The position numbers and the translations under genes were made by a program. This document shows positions 46,458 through 55,804 of a stretch of 64,000 nucleotides of DNA, one piece after another. Source of the DNA: Bacteroidota bacterium (GTDB lineage Bacteria > Bacteroidota > Bacteroidia > Flavobacteriales > Weeksellaceae); NCBI GenBank assembly GCA_018266955.1, contig JAFDZI010000039.1, forward strand, positions 1 to 64,000. The letters are read 5' to 3'. The notes under the pieces were generated by a model. It saw nothing but the letters and a program-made list of their open reading frames with translations. It was not told where the DNA came from and did not search any database. How positions within the stretch are numbered: position 1 is the stretch's first letter; every line of letters starts with the position of its first letter.

Positions 46458-47063
46458 TTACATAATTCGGAGATCCAAAATTTTATTGCCTTGTAAATAC
46501 CCATCTAATAAGTCGCCATCTTTTACACTTCCAACGCCTTTTGGTGTTCCTGTAAAGATAAGGTCGCCCACTCTTAATGTGAAATATTGGGATACAAAAG
46601 CAATAATATCTTCTGGAGAAAATATCATTTGTTGGGTGTTGCCAAGCTGTACGGTTTCTTTATTTTTTTTCAATTCAAATTCAAGCTCGTTGAGGTTAAA
46701 CTGATTTTTTGGATAAAAGGCAGATAGGGCAGCCGAGCCATCAAATCCTTTGGCTAATTCCCAAGGCAATCCTTTGGATTTAAGCGATTGTTGCAGGTCT
46801 CTGGCAGTAAAATCTATTCCCAAGGCAATTTCCTCAAAATGTTTATGTGCATTTTCTTTTAAAATATACTTTCCACCTTTAGAAATTTTGATTACTACTT
46901 CTAATTCATAATGGATGTCTTCGGAAAATTCAGGAATATAAAAGTCATTTCCTTTAAGAACTGCCGTATCTGGTTTCATAAAAATAACGGGTTCTTTAGG
47001 TACTTCGTTCCCTAATTCTTGGGCATGTTCGGCATAGTTTCTCCCAATACAAATAATTTTCAT
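46458..47063 (-). CDS. Fumarylacetoacetate hydrolase family protein
   Basis: Compact single-domain FAH fold: IICIGRNYAEHAQELGNEVP, the metal-ligand region HYELEVVIKISKGGK (E-x-E type), GIDFTARDLQQ and RVGDLIFTGTPKGVG. The 201-residue length fits the acylpyruvase/oxaloacetate-decarboxylase type, not full FAH. Substrate unassigned. It is nine bases after the exonuclease gene on the same strand. Confidence 0.92.
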   Translation of the reverse strand: MKIICIGRNYAEHAQELGNEVPKEPVIFMKPDTAVLKGNDFYIPEFSEDIHYELEVVIKISKGGKYILKENAHKHFEEIALGIDFTARDLQQSLKSKGLPWELAKGFDGSAALSAFYPKNQFNLNELEFELKKNKETVQLGNTQQMIFSPEDIIAFVSQYFTLRVGDLIFTGTPKGVGSVKDGDLLDGYLQGNKILDLRIM

Positions 47064-47072
47064 GGTCTAATT

Positions 47073-47837
47073 TTAAAATTTCGCTCTTAATTGTATTGCT
47101 GTGAATACTTTTTTGGTGTATAAAGGAAAGTCGGCATTTTGTATCCAGCCATAATAACCTAAATCTTTCTGGAAAACATCTTTAACGACTTGGCCTTTGT
47201 ATTTTCCGAAGGCAAAAATTTCTTCATTTTTATCATTAAAATGAATCATTCCCGCCAAATCTGCAAATTTATTGTGGTAAGAGTAGTCGCTAAGTCCGGC
47301 GATATCCTTAGGCAAATCGTCGTATTTTCCTACTTGTGCATCCAAAACCTCAAAGGTGGCCAATACATCGGCTTCTGCGGAATGGGCATTCAACAATTCT
47401 TTTCCACAATAATATTGGTATGCAGCTCCAAGATTACGGGGTTCTTTTTTATGATAGATGGTTTGTGCATCCACCAAACGAAATTTAGATAAATCGAAAT
47501 CCAAACCAGCACGCAATAATTCCTCTGCCAAAAGAGGCACATCAAAACGATTGGAATTAAAACCAGCCAAATCGCTTCCATTGATGAGTTCCAGTATTTT
47601 AGGCGCAATTTCTTTAAATGTAGGTGCTTGGGCTACATCGGTATCGTAGATGCCATGTACAGCAGAGGCTTCAGCTGGAATGGGCATTTCTGGATTTACC
47701 AACCAAGTTTTGCTTTCTCTGGAGGCATCCGGATTCACCTTTAAGATGCATATTTCTACAATTTTATCTTTGCCCACTTGGGTTCCGGTAGTTTCTAAAT
47801 CGAAAACACAAAGAGGTTTATGAAGTTTTAAATTCAT
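47073..47837 (-). CDS. DnaQ-type 3'-5' exonuclease
   Basis: DEDD exonuclease: Exo I FDLETTGTQVGKDKIVEI, Exo II region AGFNSNRFDVPLLAEELL, and Exo III with His and Asp in LNAHSAEADVLATFEVL. A C-terminal extension (about 185-254) reads FADLAGMIHFNDKNEEIFAFGKYKG and resembles an attached small domain found in Bacteroidota homologues. It could be a proofreading or repair exonuclease. Confidence 0.9.
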   Translation of the reverse strand: MNLKLHKPLCVFDLETTGTQVGKDKIVEICILKVNPDASRESKTWLVNPEMPIPAEASAVHGIYDTDVAQAPTFKEIAPKILELINGSDLAGFNSNRFDVPLLAEELLRAGLDFDLSKFRLVDAQTIYHKKEPRNLGAAYQYYCGKELLNAHSAEADVLATFEVLDAQVGKYDDLPKDIAGLSDYSYHNKFADLAGMIHFNDKNEEIFAFGKYKGQVVKDVFQKDLGYYGWIQNADFPLYTKKVFTAIQLRAKF

Positions 47838-47849
47838 GTAAGTAATAAA

Positions 47850-48575
47850 TTAGTTGAGTTGTTTTTGAAAAACAAGTGATATGATGATGTAATAAACGAT
47901 TACCAAAGGAATCCCAATGGTCTTAAATAAGAGTAAGATTAGTATTGACCCCGTCAATAAAGCTATTTTTGGATAATTGTCTTGTAGTTTCATGGATTTG
48001 AATTTCATGGCAATCATCTTAATAGGAGCGATAAGCAACCAAGAGCTAAGAAAAGTTATAAGCACTAGGAGTACAGACGAAATATTAACATGGGTAAGTA
48101 CATCTTCGGATAACTTTATGTCGGGTTGTATCCAGTACAAACCAAAAATCATAATGGTATTGCTAGGAGTATTCAATCCTTTGAAATAATATTTTTGTTC
48201 TTCATCTAAATTAAAAATAGCCAGTCGAAGGCACGAAAAAAGAGTAATAAAAAGCCCTAGATACTTAATTTCGAAAGGAAGTTCAATACCGTAGAGTAAA
48301 TTACCATAGGGTTCTAGCATTTTGTACATGGCCAGTCCGGGTAAAAAACCGAAACTTACCATATCTGCCAAAGAGTCCAGTTGAACGCCTAAATTGGAGT
48401 TGGCTTTTAAAGCACGAGCAATAAAGCCGTCGAAGAAATCCAAAACCAAAGAAATGACAATACACCAAGCAGTAATTTGGTAATTTCCATAGATTAGTTG
48501 TATTGCACCGATGGAACCCGAGAACAGATTGCCTAGGGTAAAGGCATTGGCTAAATTATTTTTAATGAAATTCAT
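47850..48575 (-). CDS. pssA: CDP-diacylglycerol-serine O-phosphatidyltransferase
   Basis: Makes phosphatidylserine, the precursor of phosphatidylethanolamine. The CDP-alcohol phosphotransferase motif D-x2-DG-x2-AR-x8-G-x3-D-x3-D is complete in DFFDGFIARALKANSNLG plus VQLDSLAD. About eight hydrophobic helices and length 241 fit PssA type II. It is 12 bases upstream of the exonuclease gene. Confidence 0.93.
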   Translation of the reverse strand: MNFIKNNLANAFTLGNLFSGSIGAIQLIYGNYQITAWCIVISLVLDFFDGFIARALKANSNLGVQLDSLADMVSFGFLPGLAMYKMLEPYGNLLYGIELPFEIKYLGLFITLFSCLRLAIFNLDEEQKYYFKGLNTPSNTIMIFGLYWIQPDIKLSEDVLTHVNISSVLLVLITFLSSWLLIAPIKMIAMKFKSMKLQDNYPKIALLTGSILILLLFKTIGIPLVIVYYIIISLVFQKQLN

Positions 48576-48619
48576 ACAAATAGGTTAGGAGTAATTAGTG
48601 GGATGCAGAAAAAGAAGTG

Positions 48620-49927
48620 TTAGATTCTTTCGATATCAGCACCCAAAGCTTTCAATCGACCATCAATGTTTTCGTATCCACGGTCAATTTGTTCAATATT
48701 GTGGATGATGGATTTTCCTTCGGCAGAAAGAGCAGCAATAAGCAAAGCGTTACCGGCACGAATATCGGGAGAAGTCATGGTGGTTCCTCTTAGCGGAAAT
48801 TCGTGATTGAGTCCTACCACGGTTGCTCTGTGTGGGTCGCATAAGATAATCTGCGCTCCCATATCGATGAGTTTGTCCACGAAGAATAAACGAGATTCGA
48901 ACATTTTTTGGTGGATGAGTACTGTTCCTTTGGCTTGGGTGGCCACTACTAGGACAATGGATAACAAATCCGGGGTAAAGCCAGGCCAAGGAGCATCGGA
49001 TACGGTAAGGATAGAGCCATCGATAAATTTTTGAATTTTGTAATTTTCTTGCGCCGGGATAAAGATATCGTCATTGCTTTGCTCCAATTGTATTCCAAGC
49101 TTTCTGAAAGTATTGGGGATGACTCCCAGTTGGTTCCAATTTACATTTTTAATGGTTATTTCGGATTTTGTCATGGCAGCTAGGCCAATCCAAGAACCTA
49201 TTTCTACCATATCCGGAAGCATGGTGTGCTCGGTGCCATGTAGGTGTGTAACGCCCTCGATGGTTAATAGATTAGATCCTATACCAGAGATATTGGCGCC
49301 CATTCTATTGAGCATTTTACATAATTGTTGCAAATAGGGTTCGCAGGCAGCATTGTATATTCTGGTTTTACCTTTTGCCAAAACAGCTGCCATGAGTACA
49401 TTGGCGGTTCCAGTAACAGAAGCTTCTTCTAAAAGGATGAATTTTCCTCTGAGTTCATTGGCTTTCAAGCTGTAGAAGGCTTCATCTTCATCATAAGAAA
49501 ATTCAGCTCCCAATTCTACGAAGCCTTGGAAATGGGTGTCCAGTCGGCGTCTTCCGATTTTGTCGCCCCCAGGAGTTGGCATATAAGCTTCACCAAATCT
49601 GGCCAACATAGGTCCTAAAAGCATAATGGAACCTCTTAGTTTGGCACCATCTTTTTTAAATTCTTTGGATCGTATGTAGTCGAAGTTTACTTTGTCGGCT
49701 TTAAAGGTGTAATCGCCATGAGAATTTTTGGTTGTTTTAACACCAAAATCACCCAATATTTCAATAAGTCTGTTTACATCGTGTATGTCGGGGATATTTT
49801 TTATTCTTATCTCTTCATCGGTCAACAATACAGCGCAAAGAATTTGTAAAGCTTCATTTTTTGCACCTTGTGGGGTTATTTCACCATGCAATTGTTTGCC
49901 CCCTCTTATTTGGAATGCCCCAGTCAT
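48620..49927 (-). CDS. murA: UDP-GlcNAc 1-carboxyvinyltransferase (Cys-to-Asp active site)
   Basis: First committed step of peptidoglycan synthesis, adding enolpyruvyl to UDP-GlcNAc. It has N-terminal QGAKNEALQIL (the KN pair) and the loop LARFGEAYMPTPGGDKIGRRRLD. In E. coli MurA this loop reads PGGCTIGARPVD with catalytic Cys115. Here the residue is Asp122 (codon GAC, + strand 49562-49564). Natural Cys-to-Asp MurA enzymes are active and fosfomycin-insensitive. Length 435 is normal, and it is the only MurA in the window. The start overlaps the DUF4290 stop by one base. Confidence 0.96.
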   Translation of the reverse strand: MTGAFQIRGGKQLHGEITPQGAKNEALQILCAVLLTDEEIRIKNIPDIHDVNRLIEILGDFGVKTTKNSHGDYTFKADKVNFDYIRSKEFKKDGAKLRGSIMLLGPMLARFGEAYMPTPGGDKIGRRRLDTHFQGFVELGAEFSYDEDEAFYSLKANELRGKFILLEEASVTGTANVLMAAVLAKGKTRIYNAACEPYLQQLCKMLNRMGANISGIGSNLLTIEGVTHLHGTEHTMLPDMVEIGSWIGLAAMTKSEITIKNVNWNQLGVIPNTFRKLGIQLEQSNDDIFIPAQENYKIQKFIDGSILTVSDAPWPGFTPDLLSIVLVVATQAKGTVLIHQKMFESRLFFVDKLIDMGAQIILCDPHRATVVGLNHEFPLRGTTMTSPDIRAGNALLIAALSAEGKSIIHNIEQIDRGYENIDGRLKALGADIERI

Positions 49928-50556
49928 TAGCGTTTATTTTTTTGGTTAAAATGTCTTTTCTTGTTGTTGTTGCCTTTGTGGTTATTGTTTTTGTTGGATT
50001 TGTTGGTGTAGTAGATTTTACTTTTTTCCAAGGAGTCGATGCCCGTTAAATCCAATCGGTTTTCGGATAAGTCTTTCAGATGTCTAAAGATGACATCATC
50101 AGAAACATGTTCTTTGTTGTACACATTATAAGATTTTTTCATGTTATTGGCAATAACGCCAATCAATGCATCCTTTTCGTCCCCGTTGGGTAGTTCAATT
50201 GCTTTTTCAATTAACTGAAGAATACTTTTACCATAAAATTTATAGTCGCCTTGGAGTTTAGGATACGACATTTTTTCTGGTTTTTGTGACAATTGCTCAA
50301 GAGTTGGAAAAGGGTAGGGAGCATCTACATCCAAATCATAATTGGATAAAATAAAAAGATGATCCCAAAGTTTGTGTTTATAGTTTTCCTCATCGCGAAG
50401 TTGAGGATTTCTTTGTCCCATAAAATCGACTATTGCGGCACTCATCTCATTTCGTTCTTCTTTAGTAGGGAGCTCTTTACATCGGTCCACCAGTTGTTGA
50501 ATGATTCTGCCATACTCCGGCATTTGGAGTTGTCTTTTTTGTGTATTGTATTCCAT
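49927..50556 (-). CDS. DUF4290 family protein
   Basis: A Bacteroidota-specific protein of unknown function. Recognisable parts are YNTQKRQLQMPEYGRIIQQL, KEERNEMSAAIVDFMGQRNPQLRD and KLWDHLFILSNYDLDVD. The C-terminus is Asn/Lys-rich and disordered. It is placed directly upstream of murA, overlapping by one base, so co-expression is likely. A TATATTTG-like box on the - strand lies only five bases before the ATG. Confidence 0.88.
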   Translation of the reverse strand: MEYNTQKRQLQMPEYGRIIQQLVDRCKELPTKEERNEMSAAIVDFMGQRNPQLRDEENYKHKLWDHLFILSNYDLDVDAPYPFPTLEQLSQKPEKMSYPKLQGDYKFYGKSILQLIEKAIELPNGDEKDALIGVIANNMKKSYNVYNKEHVSDDVIFRHLKDLSENRLDLTGIDSLEKSKIYYTNKSNKNNNHKGNNNKKRHFNQKNKR

Positions 50557-50746
50557 AAATGCAAATATAGAAAAATAAGAAATACGGTTTTTATTTTATA
50601 GAGTATTACCTATTTCATTTAGAATCATCTTTGGGGTGTGATTAGCTTTAATAATGATAAATATGTCATTTTGTCACATAGTTAGAGTTGGTATAAAATT
50701 GGAGAAAAACCAAACATCAATAATTAAAAATAACAATAACAATATT

Positions 50747-52630
50747 ATGAGTAAAATAATCGGAATTGACTTAGGTACAACCAACTCTTGTGTATCTGTA
50801 ATGGAAGGGAAAGACCCAGTGGTAATCCCTAATGCTGAAGGTAAAAGAACCACTCCGTCTATTGTTGGATTTACCCAAGATGGAGAAAGAAAAGTGGGAG
50901 ATCCTGCGAAAAGACAAGCGGTAACCAATCCGAAAAATACGGTATATTCTATTAAAAGATTTATCGGGACGCACTTTAAAGATGATGGAAAAGAAGTTTC
51001 TAGAGTTCCTTACGAAGTGGTTTCTGGCCCAAATGATACCGTTAAAGTAAAGATTGACGGGAGAGAATATACCCCACAAGAAATCTCTGCAATGATTCTT
51101 CAAAAAATGAAGAAAACGGCTGAAGATTATCTTGGACAAGAAGTAACCAGAGCAGTGATTACTGTGCCTGCTTACTTTAACGATGCCCAAAGACAAGCCA
51201 CTAAAGAAGCTGGGGAAATCGCTGGATTAAAAGTAGAAAGAATCATCAACGAACCTACAGCGGCAGCTTTGGCGTATGGTATGGATAAAAATCATAAAGA
51301 TCAAAAAATTGCCGTTTACGACTTAGGTGGTGGTACTTTTGATATCTCTATCCTTGATTTGGGTGATGGTGTTTTCGAAGTTCTTTCAACCAATGGAGAT
51401 ACGCACCTTGGTGGGGATGACTTTGATGATGTAATCATCAACTGGATGGCAGATGAATTTAAAGCGGAAGAAGGTGTAGATTTAAAATCTGACGCAATTG
51501 CCTTGCAAAGATTGAAAGAAGCCGCTGAAAAAGCGAAAATCGAATTGTCGTCTTCTGCACAAACAGAAATTAACTTACCATACATCACAGCTACCGCAAC
51601 AGGACCGAAACACTTGGTGAAAACTTTAACCAAAGCGAAATTCGAACAATTGTCAGCGGATTTGGTAAGAAGATCCATGGAGCCTTGCAAAAAAGCATTA
51701 CAAGATGCAGGCTTGTCAACTTCTGATATTGATGAGGTAATCTTAGTGGGAGGTTCTACCCGTATCCCAATCATCCAAGAAGAAGTAGAAAAATTCTTCG
51801 GTAAAAAACCTTCCAAAGGAGTGAATCCGGATGAAGTTGTGGCTATAGGTGCTGCCATCCAAGGAGGTGTATTAACCGGTGATGTGAAAGATGTATTGCT
51901 ATTAGATGTAACGCCACTTTCTTTAGGGATCGAAACTATGGGATCTGTCTTCACTAAATTGATTGATGCCAACACCACTATTCCTACAAGAAAATCTGAA
52001 GTTTTCTCTACGGCATCCGACAACCAACCCGCAGTAAGCATCCGCGTTGGGCAAGGAGAAAGACCAATGTTTAACGATAACAAAGAAATTGGTAAATTCG
52101 ACCTTACCGATATCCCACCAGCACCAAGAGGCGTTCCTCAAATTGAAGTAACTTTCGATATTGATGCCAATGGTATCCTAAGCGTTTCTGCGAAAGATAA
52201 AGGAACCGGTAAAGAGCAATCCATCAAAATCCAAGCTTCTTCCGGACTTTCAGATGCAGAAATCGAAAGAATGAAGAAAGAAGCACAAGAAAATGCGGCA
52301 GCCGATGAGAAAAGAAAAGAAGAAGCAGATTTGTTGAATAAAGCAGATGGACTGATCTTCCAAACTGAAAAGCAATTGAAAGAATTTGGTGATAAACTTT
52401 CTGCTGATAAAAAATCGACAATCGAAACGGCTGTTGCTGAATTGAAAACCGTTTTCGAAGCAAAAGATTTAGAAGGAATTAAAACCAAGACTGAAGCTCT
52501 AGATGCTGCTTGGATGGCTGCTTCTGAAGAAATGTATGCACAAGGACAACAAGCACAGCCTGGAGCCGAACAAGCCCACGCGAATGCTGGTGATAATGTT
52601 CAAGATGCTGACTTCGAAGAAGTCAAGTAA
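50747..52630 (+). CDS. dnaK: Molecular chaperone DnaK (Hsp70)
   Basis: The nucleotide-binding domain starts [20 protein letters not shown]. Further motifs are [16 protein letters not shown] and [14 protein letters not shown]. The substrate-binding domain contains [13 protein letters not shown], and the C-terminus ends with the DnaK tail [11 protein letters not shown] chose ATG 50747 because the frame upstream (from 50654) encodes an unrelated Asn-rich lead. Length 627 is standard. dnaJ and grpE are not adjacent. Confidence 0.98.
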   Translation: MSKIIGIDLGTTNSCVSVMEGKDPVVIPNAEGKRTTPSIVGFTQDGERKVGDPAKRQAVTNPKNTVYSIKRFIGTHFKDDGKEVSRVPYEVVSGPNDTVKVKIDGREYTPQEISAMILQKMKKTAEDYLGQEVTRAVITVPAYFNDAQRQATKEAGEIAGLKVERIINEPTAAALAYGMDKNHKDQKIAVYDLGGGTFDISILDLGDGVFEVLSTNGDTHLGGDDFDDVIINWMADEFKAEEGVDLKSDAIALQRLKEAAEKAKIELSSSAQTEINLPYITATATGPKHLVKTLTKAKFEQLSADLVRRSMEPCKKALQDAGLSTSDIDEVILVGGSTRIPIIQEEVEKFFGKKPSKGVNPDEVVAIGAAIQGGVLTGDVKDVLLLDVTPLSLGIETMGSVFTKLIDANTTIPTRKSEVFSTASDNQPAVSIRVGQGERPMFNDNKEIGKFDLTDIPPAPRGVPQIEVTFDIDANGILSVSAKDKGTGKEQSIKIQASSGLSDAEIERMKKEAQENAAADEKRKEEADLLNKADGLIFQTEKQLKEFGDKLSADKKSTIETAVAELKTVFEAKDLEGIKTKTEALDAAWMAASEEMYAQGQQAQPGAEQAHANAGDNVQDADFEEVK

Positions 52631-52662
52631 GGACTGATAAAAATCAATTAAAATTAATGAGT

Positions 52663-52700
52663 AAATCGCTGTAAATGTAATATTTACGGCGATTTTTATT
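52663..52700 (+). terminator. Rho-independent terminator of dnaK
   Basis: A 14-bp stem (AAATCGCTGTAAAT with ATTTACGGCGATTT, one T-G pair), a five-base loop and a T-rich tail, 32 bases past dnaK. The mobile element begins just after it. Confidence 0.9.
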
Positions 52701-52752
52701 TTTAACAATTTTTGAAAAATGCTTGTTTTTAATCGTTTTTTGTCATATTTTC

Positions 52753-52768
52753 GTACCATATTTGTACC
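52753..52768 (+). other. Paired GTACC direct repeats at the element edge (candidate att/integrase site)
   Basis: GTACC at 52753 and again at 52764, exactly 11 bases apart, lie between the dnaK terminator and the first element gene. Spacing of one helical turn fits recombinase or excisionase arm binding. No second att copy can be compared here. Confidence 0.4.
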
Positions 52769-52858
52769 GCGCGTTATTTGGATGTAATGTGCGCCTTATG
52801 CGCTAAAATAATTAAAAAATACATAAAAAAGAGACAATGTACCCGATGTTATTTCAGG

Positions 52859-53425
52859 ATGGGATTTAGTAAATTAAAAATACCTAGAGTTTGTGAGCAC
52901 TGCTCCAAACCTTTTGAAGCAAAGACAGTTACGACACGTTTTTGTGGTGTTTCTTGTGCGAATAAAGCAGGAAAGGAACGCACGAAATTAGAAAAGCAAC
53001 AAAAAGAAAAAGAAAATCTGTTACAAAAATATTCTAATAAAATTGCGGAAGTTCAAACTCGAGAATTTATTTCTGTTTCTGAAGCAACTGTAATGTTTGG
53101 AATTTCAAAAGATACCATTCATAGAATGATAAAAAAAGGATTGATTGGTGGTGCTAATCTTGGGATAAGATTAACTCGAGTAAAACGAGCAGATTTAGAG
53201 AACTTATTTTCTACAATAGAAATGCCTATTGAAAAGAAAAAAGAAGAAAAACCAAACTTTGAAATAGGCAATTGCTACACGATTTCAGAGATAAGTACAA
53301 AATTCCGTGCAGATCCAAGTACTATTTATCTTGTAATTAAGAAAAACAAAATACCAACTAAAAAAGTAGGTAGTTTTGTGTATGCACCAAAAAATCTTAT
53401 TGACAAAATCTTCGCAGGACAATGA
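52859..53425 (+). CDS. Zinc-finger / double helix-turn-helix DNA-binding protein of the element
   Basis: The N-terminus has a small treble-clef-like finger, CEHCSKPF...TRFCGVSCANKAG. Two excisionase-type HTH domains follow, at about residues 65-105 (FISVSEATVMFGISKDTIHRM) and 135-185 (CYTISEISTKFRADPSTIYLV). I chose ATG 52859, since the upstream frame from 52778 has no homologous look. It overlaps the integrase start by four bases, so it probably acts with it in directing or regulating excision. Homologues accompany integrases in many Bacteroidota elements. Confidence 0.82.
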   Translation: MGFSKLKIPRVCEHCSKPFEAKTVTTRFCGVSCANKAGKERTKLEKQQKEKENLLQKYSNKIAEVQTREFISVSEATVMFGISKDTIHRMIKKGLIGGANLGIRLTRVKRADLENLFSTIEMPIEKKKEEKPNFEIGNCYTISEISTKFRADPSTIYLVIKKNKIPTKKVGSFVYAPKNLIDKIFAGQ

Positions 53426-54666
53426 AAGAACTTTTAAAAACTAAAGTCACCGTAAGGTTAAGAAAAGCAGAAAACCGAAAAGAATGGTACATCTATTTGG
53501 AGAGCTATCCTATAATGATTTCGGGAAAGAAAACTCCTCAAAGAATTCGTGAGTATCTCAACCGAAGTGTAACAACTGTAGATTTTGATAAAAAAAGACC
53601 AGCGAAAACTACAGAATATTCAATTTCATACAAGCCTAAAAGAGATGACAACGGAATTATTATTTGCAAAAGTGAAAACGATAGAGAAACAATGTTTTAT
53701 GCAGATTCGTTAAGAAAATTAAGACAAAGAGAATACGACAATATTGAGCTTTATAATGAGCTCGACCAAATTCAGGCAGAACAAAAAGAAAAATCACAGG
53801 AAAATTTTGTTAAATATTTCGAAGCATTAATCAAAAGACGACACAAAAATAATTCTGAATCAATTAAGATAAATTGGGAAAGAGCAATTGACTTTTTAAT
53901 CTCTTATGAAGGTTCTGAAATCCCTTTTTCTAAAATTGATATTAAATTTTGTGAGAATTTTAAAACCTTTCTTTTAAGTGCACCTCGTGGTGGAAATAAA
54001 AAAGGGAAATTATCTCAAAATAGTGCATCAACTTATTTTTCTGTTTTTAAAGCTGCGTTGAAACAAGCCTTCATTGATGGTTATTTTACGACAGATATTG
54101 CTGCCAAAATAAAATCAATTCCAAGTGAAGAATCAAGAAGAGAATATTTGACAATTGAAGAACTGAATACTTTGGTTGCAACTCCTTGTGAAAATGATGT
54201 ATTGAAACGAGCGGCGCTTTTTTCGGCATTAACAGGTTTGCGACATTCTGATATTCAAAAACTGAAGTGGAATGAAATAAGTTTAGATAACAATCAACCA
54301 AGAATTAATTTCACTCAAAAAAAGACAAAAGGTGTAGAATATATGCCGATTTCTCAACAGGCTTTAGAAATTTGCGGAGAACCAAAATCGCCAAATGATT
54401 TGGTTTTTGAAAATTTAACCAATCCTGCTTGGATTAATCGTCCGTTAAAAACTTGGGTTGCAAAAGCAGGAATCAATAAAAACATAACATTTCATTGTTT
54501 CAGACATACTTTTGCCACTTTGCAACTTTCGAGTGGCACTGATATTTATACAGTAAGCAAAATGCTTGGTCATACGAATGTGAAGACTACACAAGTTTAT
54601 GCAAAAGTGATTGATGAAAAGAAAAATAGAGCGGCGGAAGCGATAAAATTGAATTTTAAAAAGTAG
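53422..54666 (+). CDS. int: Tyrosine recombinase (integrase)
   Basis: Site-specific recombinase of 414 residues. An SAM-like core-binding domain lies at about 125-225. The catalytic residues are complete: Arg274 (TGLRHSD), Lys303 region (KKTKGVEYMPIS), His358/Arg361 (HCFRHTFA), His384 (LGHTNVKTT) and Tyr393 (VYAKV). The N-terminal arm domain (about 1-110) is the Bacteroidota type. It should catalyse integration near the 3' end of dnaK. Confidence 0.95.
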   Translation: MKELLKTKVTVRLRKAENRKEWYIYLESYPIMISGKKTPQRIREYLNRSVTTVDFDKKRPAKTTEYSISYKPKRDDNGIIICKSENDRETMFYADSLRKLRQREYDNIELYNELDQIQAEQKEKSQENFVKYFEALIKRRHKNNSESIKINWERAIDFLISYEGSEIPFSKIDIKFCENFKTFLLSAPRGGNKKGKLSQNSASTYFSVFKAALKQAFIDGYFTTDIAAKIKSIPSEESRREYLTIEELNTLVATPCENDVLKRAALFSALTGLRHSDIQKLKWNEISLDNNQPRINFTQKKTKGVEYMPISQQALEICGEPKSPNDLVFENLTNPAWINRPLKTWVAKAGINKNITFHCFRHTFATLQLSSGTDIYTVSKMLGHTNVKTTQVYAKVIDEKKNRAAEAIKLNFKK

Positions 54667-54669
54667 AAA

Positions 54670-55356
54670 ATGAAAGTTAAGCATTATGAAAATATTGTAA
54701 AGTATCTTCCAGTTTTAATAGCTTGTCTTTTAATCGGGATTTTAGGAAGAATTTATTTCATCAATAAAGGTGCAGATGAATTTACAGTCAACGTTGTTTT
54801 TGTCATTTTCACTGGATTTGGTATTTCAATCTATGCTATTTTCGGCTTGTTTTTTAATGAACTGATTGAATTGGGTTTTAAAATTTTTCAAAAAAAGAAG
54901 ACTTCTAAAATTTCCGAAAAACAAATTTCGCCGAATGAGAATTTAGAAAAAATAAGAGCAGAACAGGAAATTTTAAAGAATATCGAAAAGCAAAACAAAA
55001 TTAAAATTGCTATTGAATACACCCAAAAACAATTTGCTCTTTATATGTCCGATGAAGATTTAGAAGAGCTTTATGGCAATATTATAATATATGCACAAGC
55101 AGAAAATTTTCAAGATTTAAAACCAGTCGAAACTAATAATTTAGCGACACAGGATTTAGAACATTTTGGATGGAATATTTATAACCATTTCAATAATAGA
55201 ATTCAAGATGAAGCAGCAGAATTTATAAAATTAGTTTTTTCTACCGATATGAAAGGAGTAGAAATCCCGAGTATAAAAAGTCATTTGAAAACTGCTCCCG
55301 AGAAAGGAAAAATTAAATTAGAACACAACCTTAGCAAATTCTGTGAAAATAACTAA
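54670..55356 (+). CDS. Hypothetical two-helix membrane protein of the element
   Basis: Two membrane helices (about residues 13-30 and 42-65) precede a long charged, helical cytoplasmic part with a Lys/Glu coiled coil (about 75-115) and YTQKQFALYMSDEDLEELYGNI. I do not recognise a named family. Proteins of this layout often stand between integrase and replication genes in similar elements. It begins three bases after the integrase stop, so it is operonic. Confidence 0.75.
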   Translation: MKVKHYENIVKYLPVLIACLLIGILGRIYFINKGADEFTVNVVFVIFTGFGISIYAIFGLFFNELIELGFKIFQKKKTSKISEKQISPNENLEKIRAEQEILKNIEKQNKIKIAIEYTQKQFALYMSDEDLEELYGNIIIYAQAENFQDLKPVETNNLATQDLEHFGWNIYNHFNNRIQDEAAEFIKLVFSTDMKGVEIPSIKSHLKTAPEKGKIKLEHNLSKFCENN

Positions 55357-55461
55357 AATCAATAACCAACAATTGGTGATTTTGTAGTAATACCGTAAAA
55401 ACACTACATCACAAAGAAATCACTTTTTTCCTTTGCACCATAACAATCAAAAACGATCATT

Positions 55462-55800
55462 ATGGACGTAAATGAAATTTCTTTTGAAAACCTGCCAAAA
55501 GCAGTTGCTCACTTAACGAACGAAATTGCCGAAATTAAATCTATGGTTCAGAATGCGAAAATTTCTGAACCGAAAGAAAAACGCATTCCTATTGGAATTG
55601 AAGATGTATGTAAAATCATAGGAAAAGCCAAACCTACAATTTATACTCTTGTAAGGCAAAGAAAAATTCCGTGTTACAAAAACGGTAAAAAACTCTATTT
55701 TTTTGAAGATGAACTTTTGGAATGGATTTCTAAAGGTAAAAAGAAAACCTTACTAGAAATAGAATCCGAAGCTCTGAAATATCATAACCGAAATAGATAA
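55462..55800 (+). CDS. Excisionase-like helix-turn-helix protein
   Basis: 112 residues. A helical N-terminal part is followed by a MerR/Xis-type HTH, IGIEDVCKIIGKAKPTIYTLVRQRKIPCYKNGKKLYFFEDELLEW (shown here only to describe its extent: residues about 46-90, with a winged end KKLYFFEDELL). It probably controls excision or replication genes downstream, and is five bases from the next start. Confidence 0.88.
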   Translation: MDVNEISFENLPKAVAHLTNEIAEIKSMVQNAKISEPKEKRIPIGIEDVCKIIGKAKPTIYTLVRQRKIPCYKNGKKLYFFEDELLEWISKGKKKTLLEIESEALKYHNRNR

Positions 55801-55804
55801 GGTT

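Noticed and set aside
50654..50746. Longer N-terminus for DnaK
   Set aside because: DnaK begins at [13 protein letters not shown] in all members. The upstream Asn-rich stretch is leader DNA.
51316..52083. 255-residue - strand frame opposite dnaK
   Set aside because: Long antisense frames are common opposite highly biased genes like dnaK. The Ser/Pro-rich reading has no family features.
52630..52860. tRNA or tmRNA gene as integration target
   Set aside because: I looked for a cloverleaf or CCA end between dnaK and the integrase and found none. Only the dnaK terminator hairpin is present.
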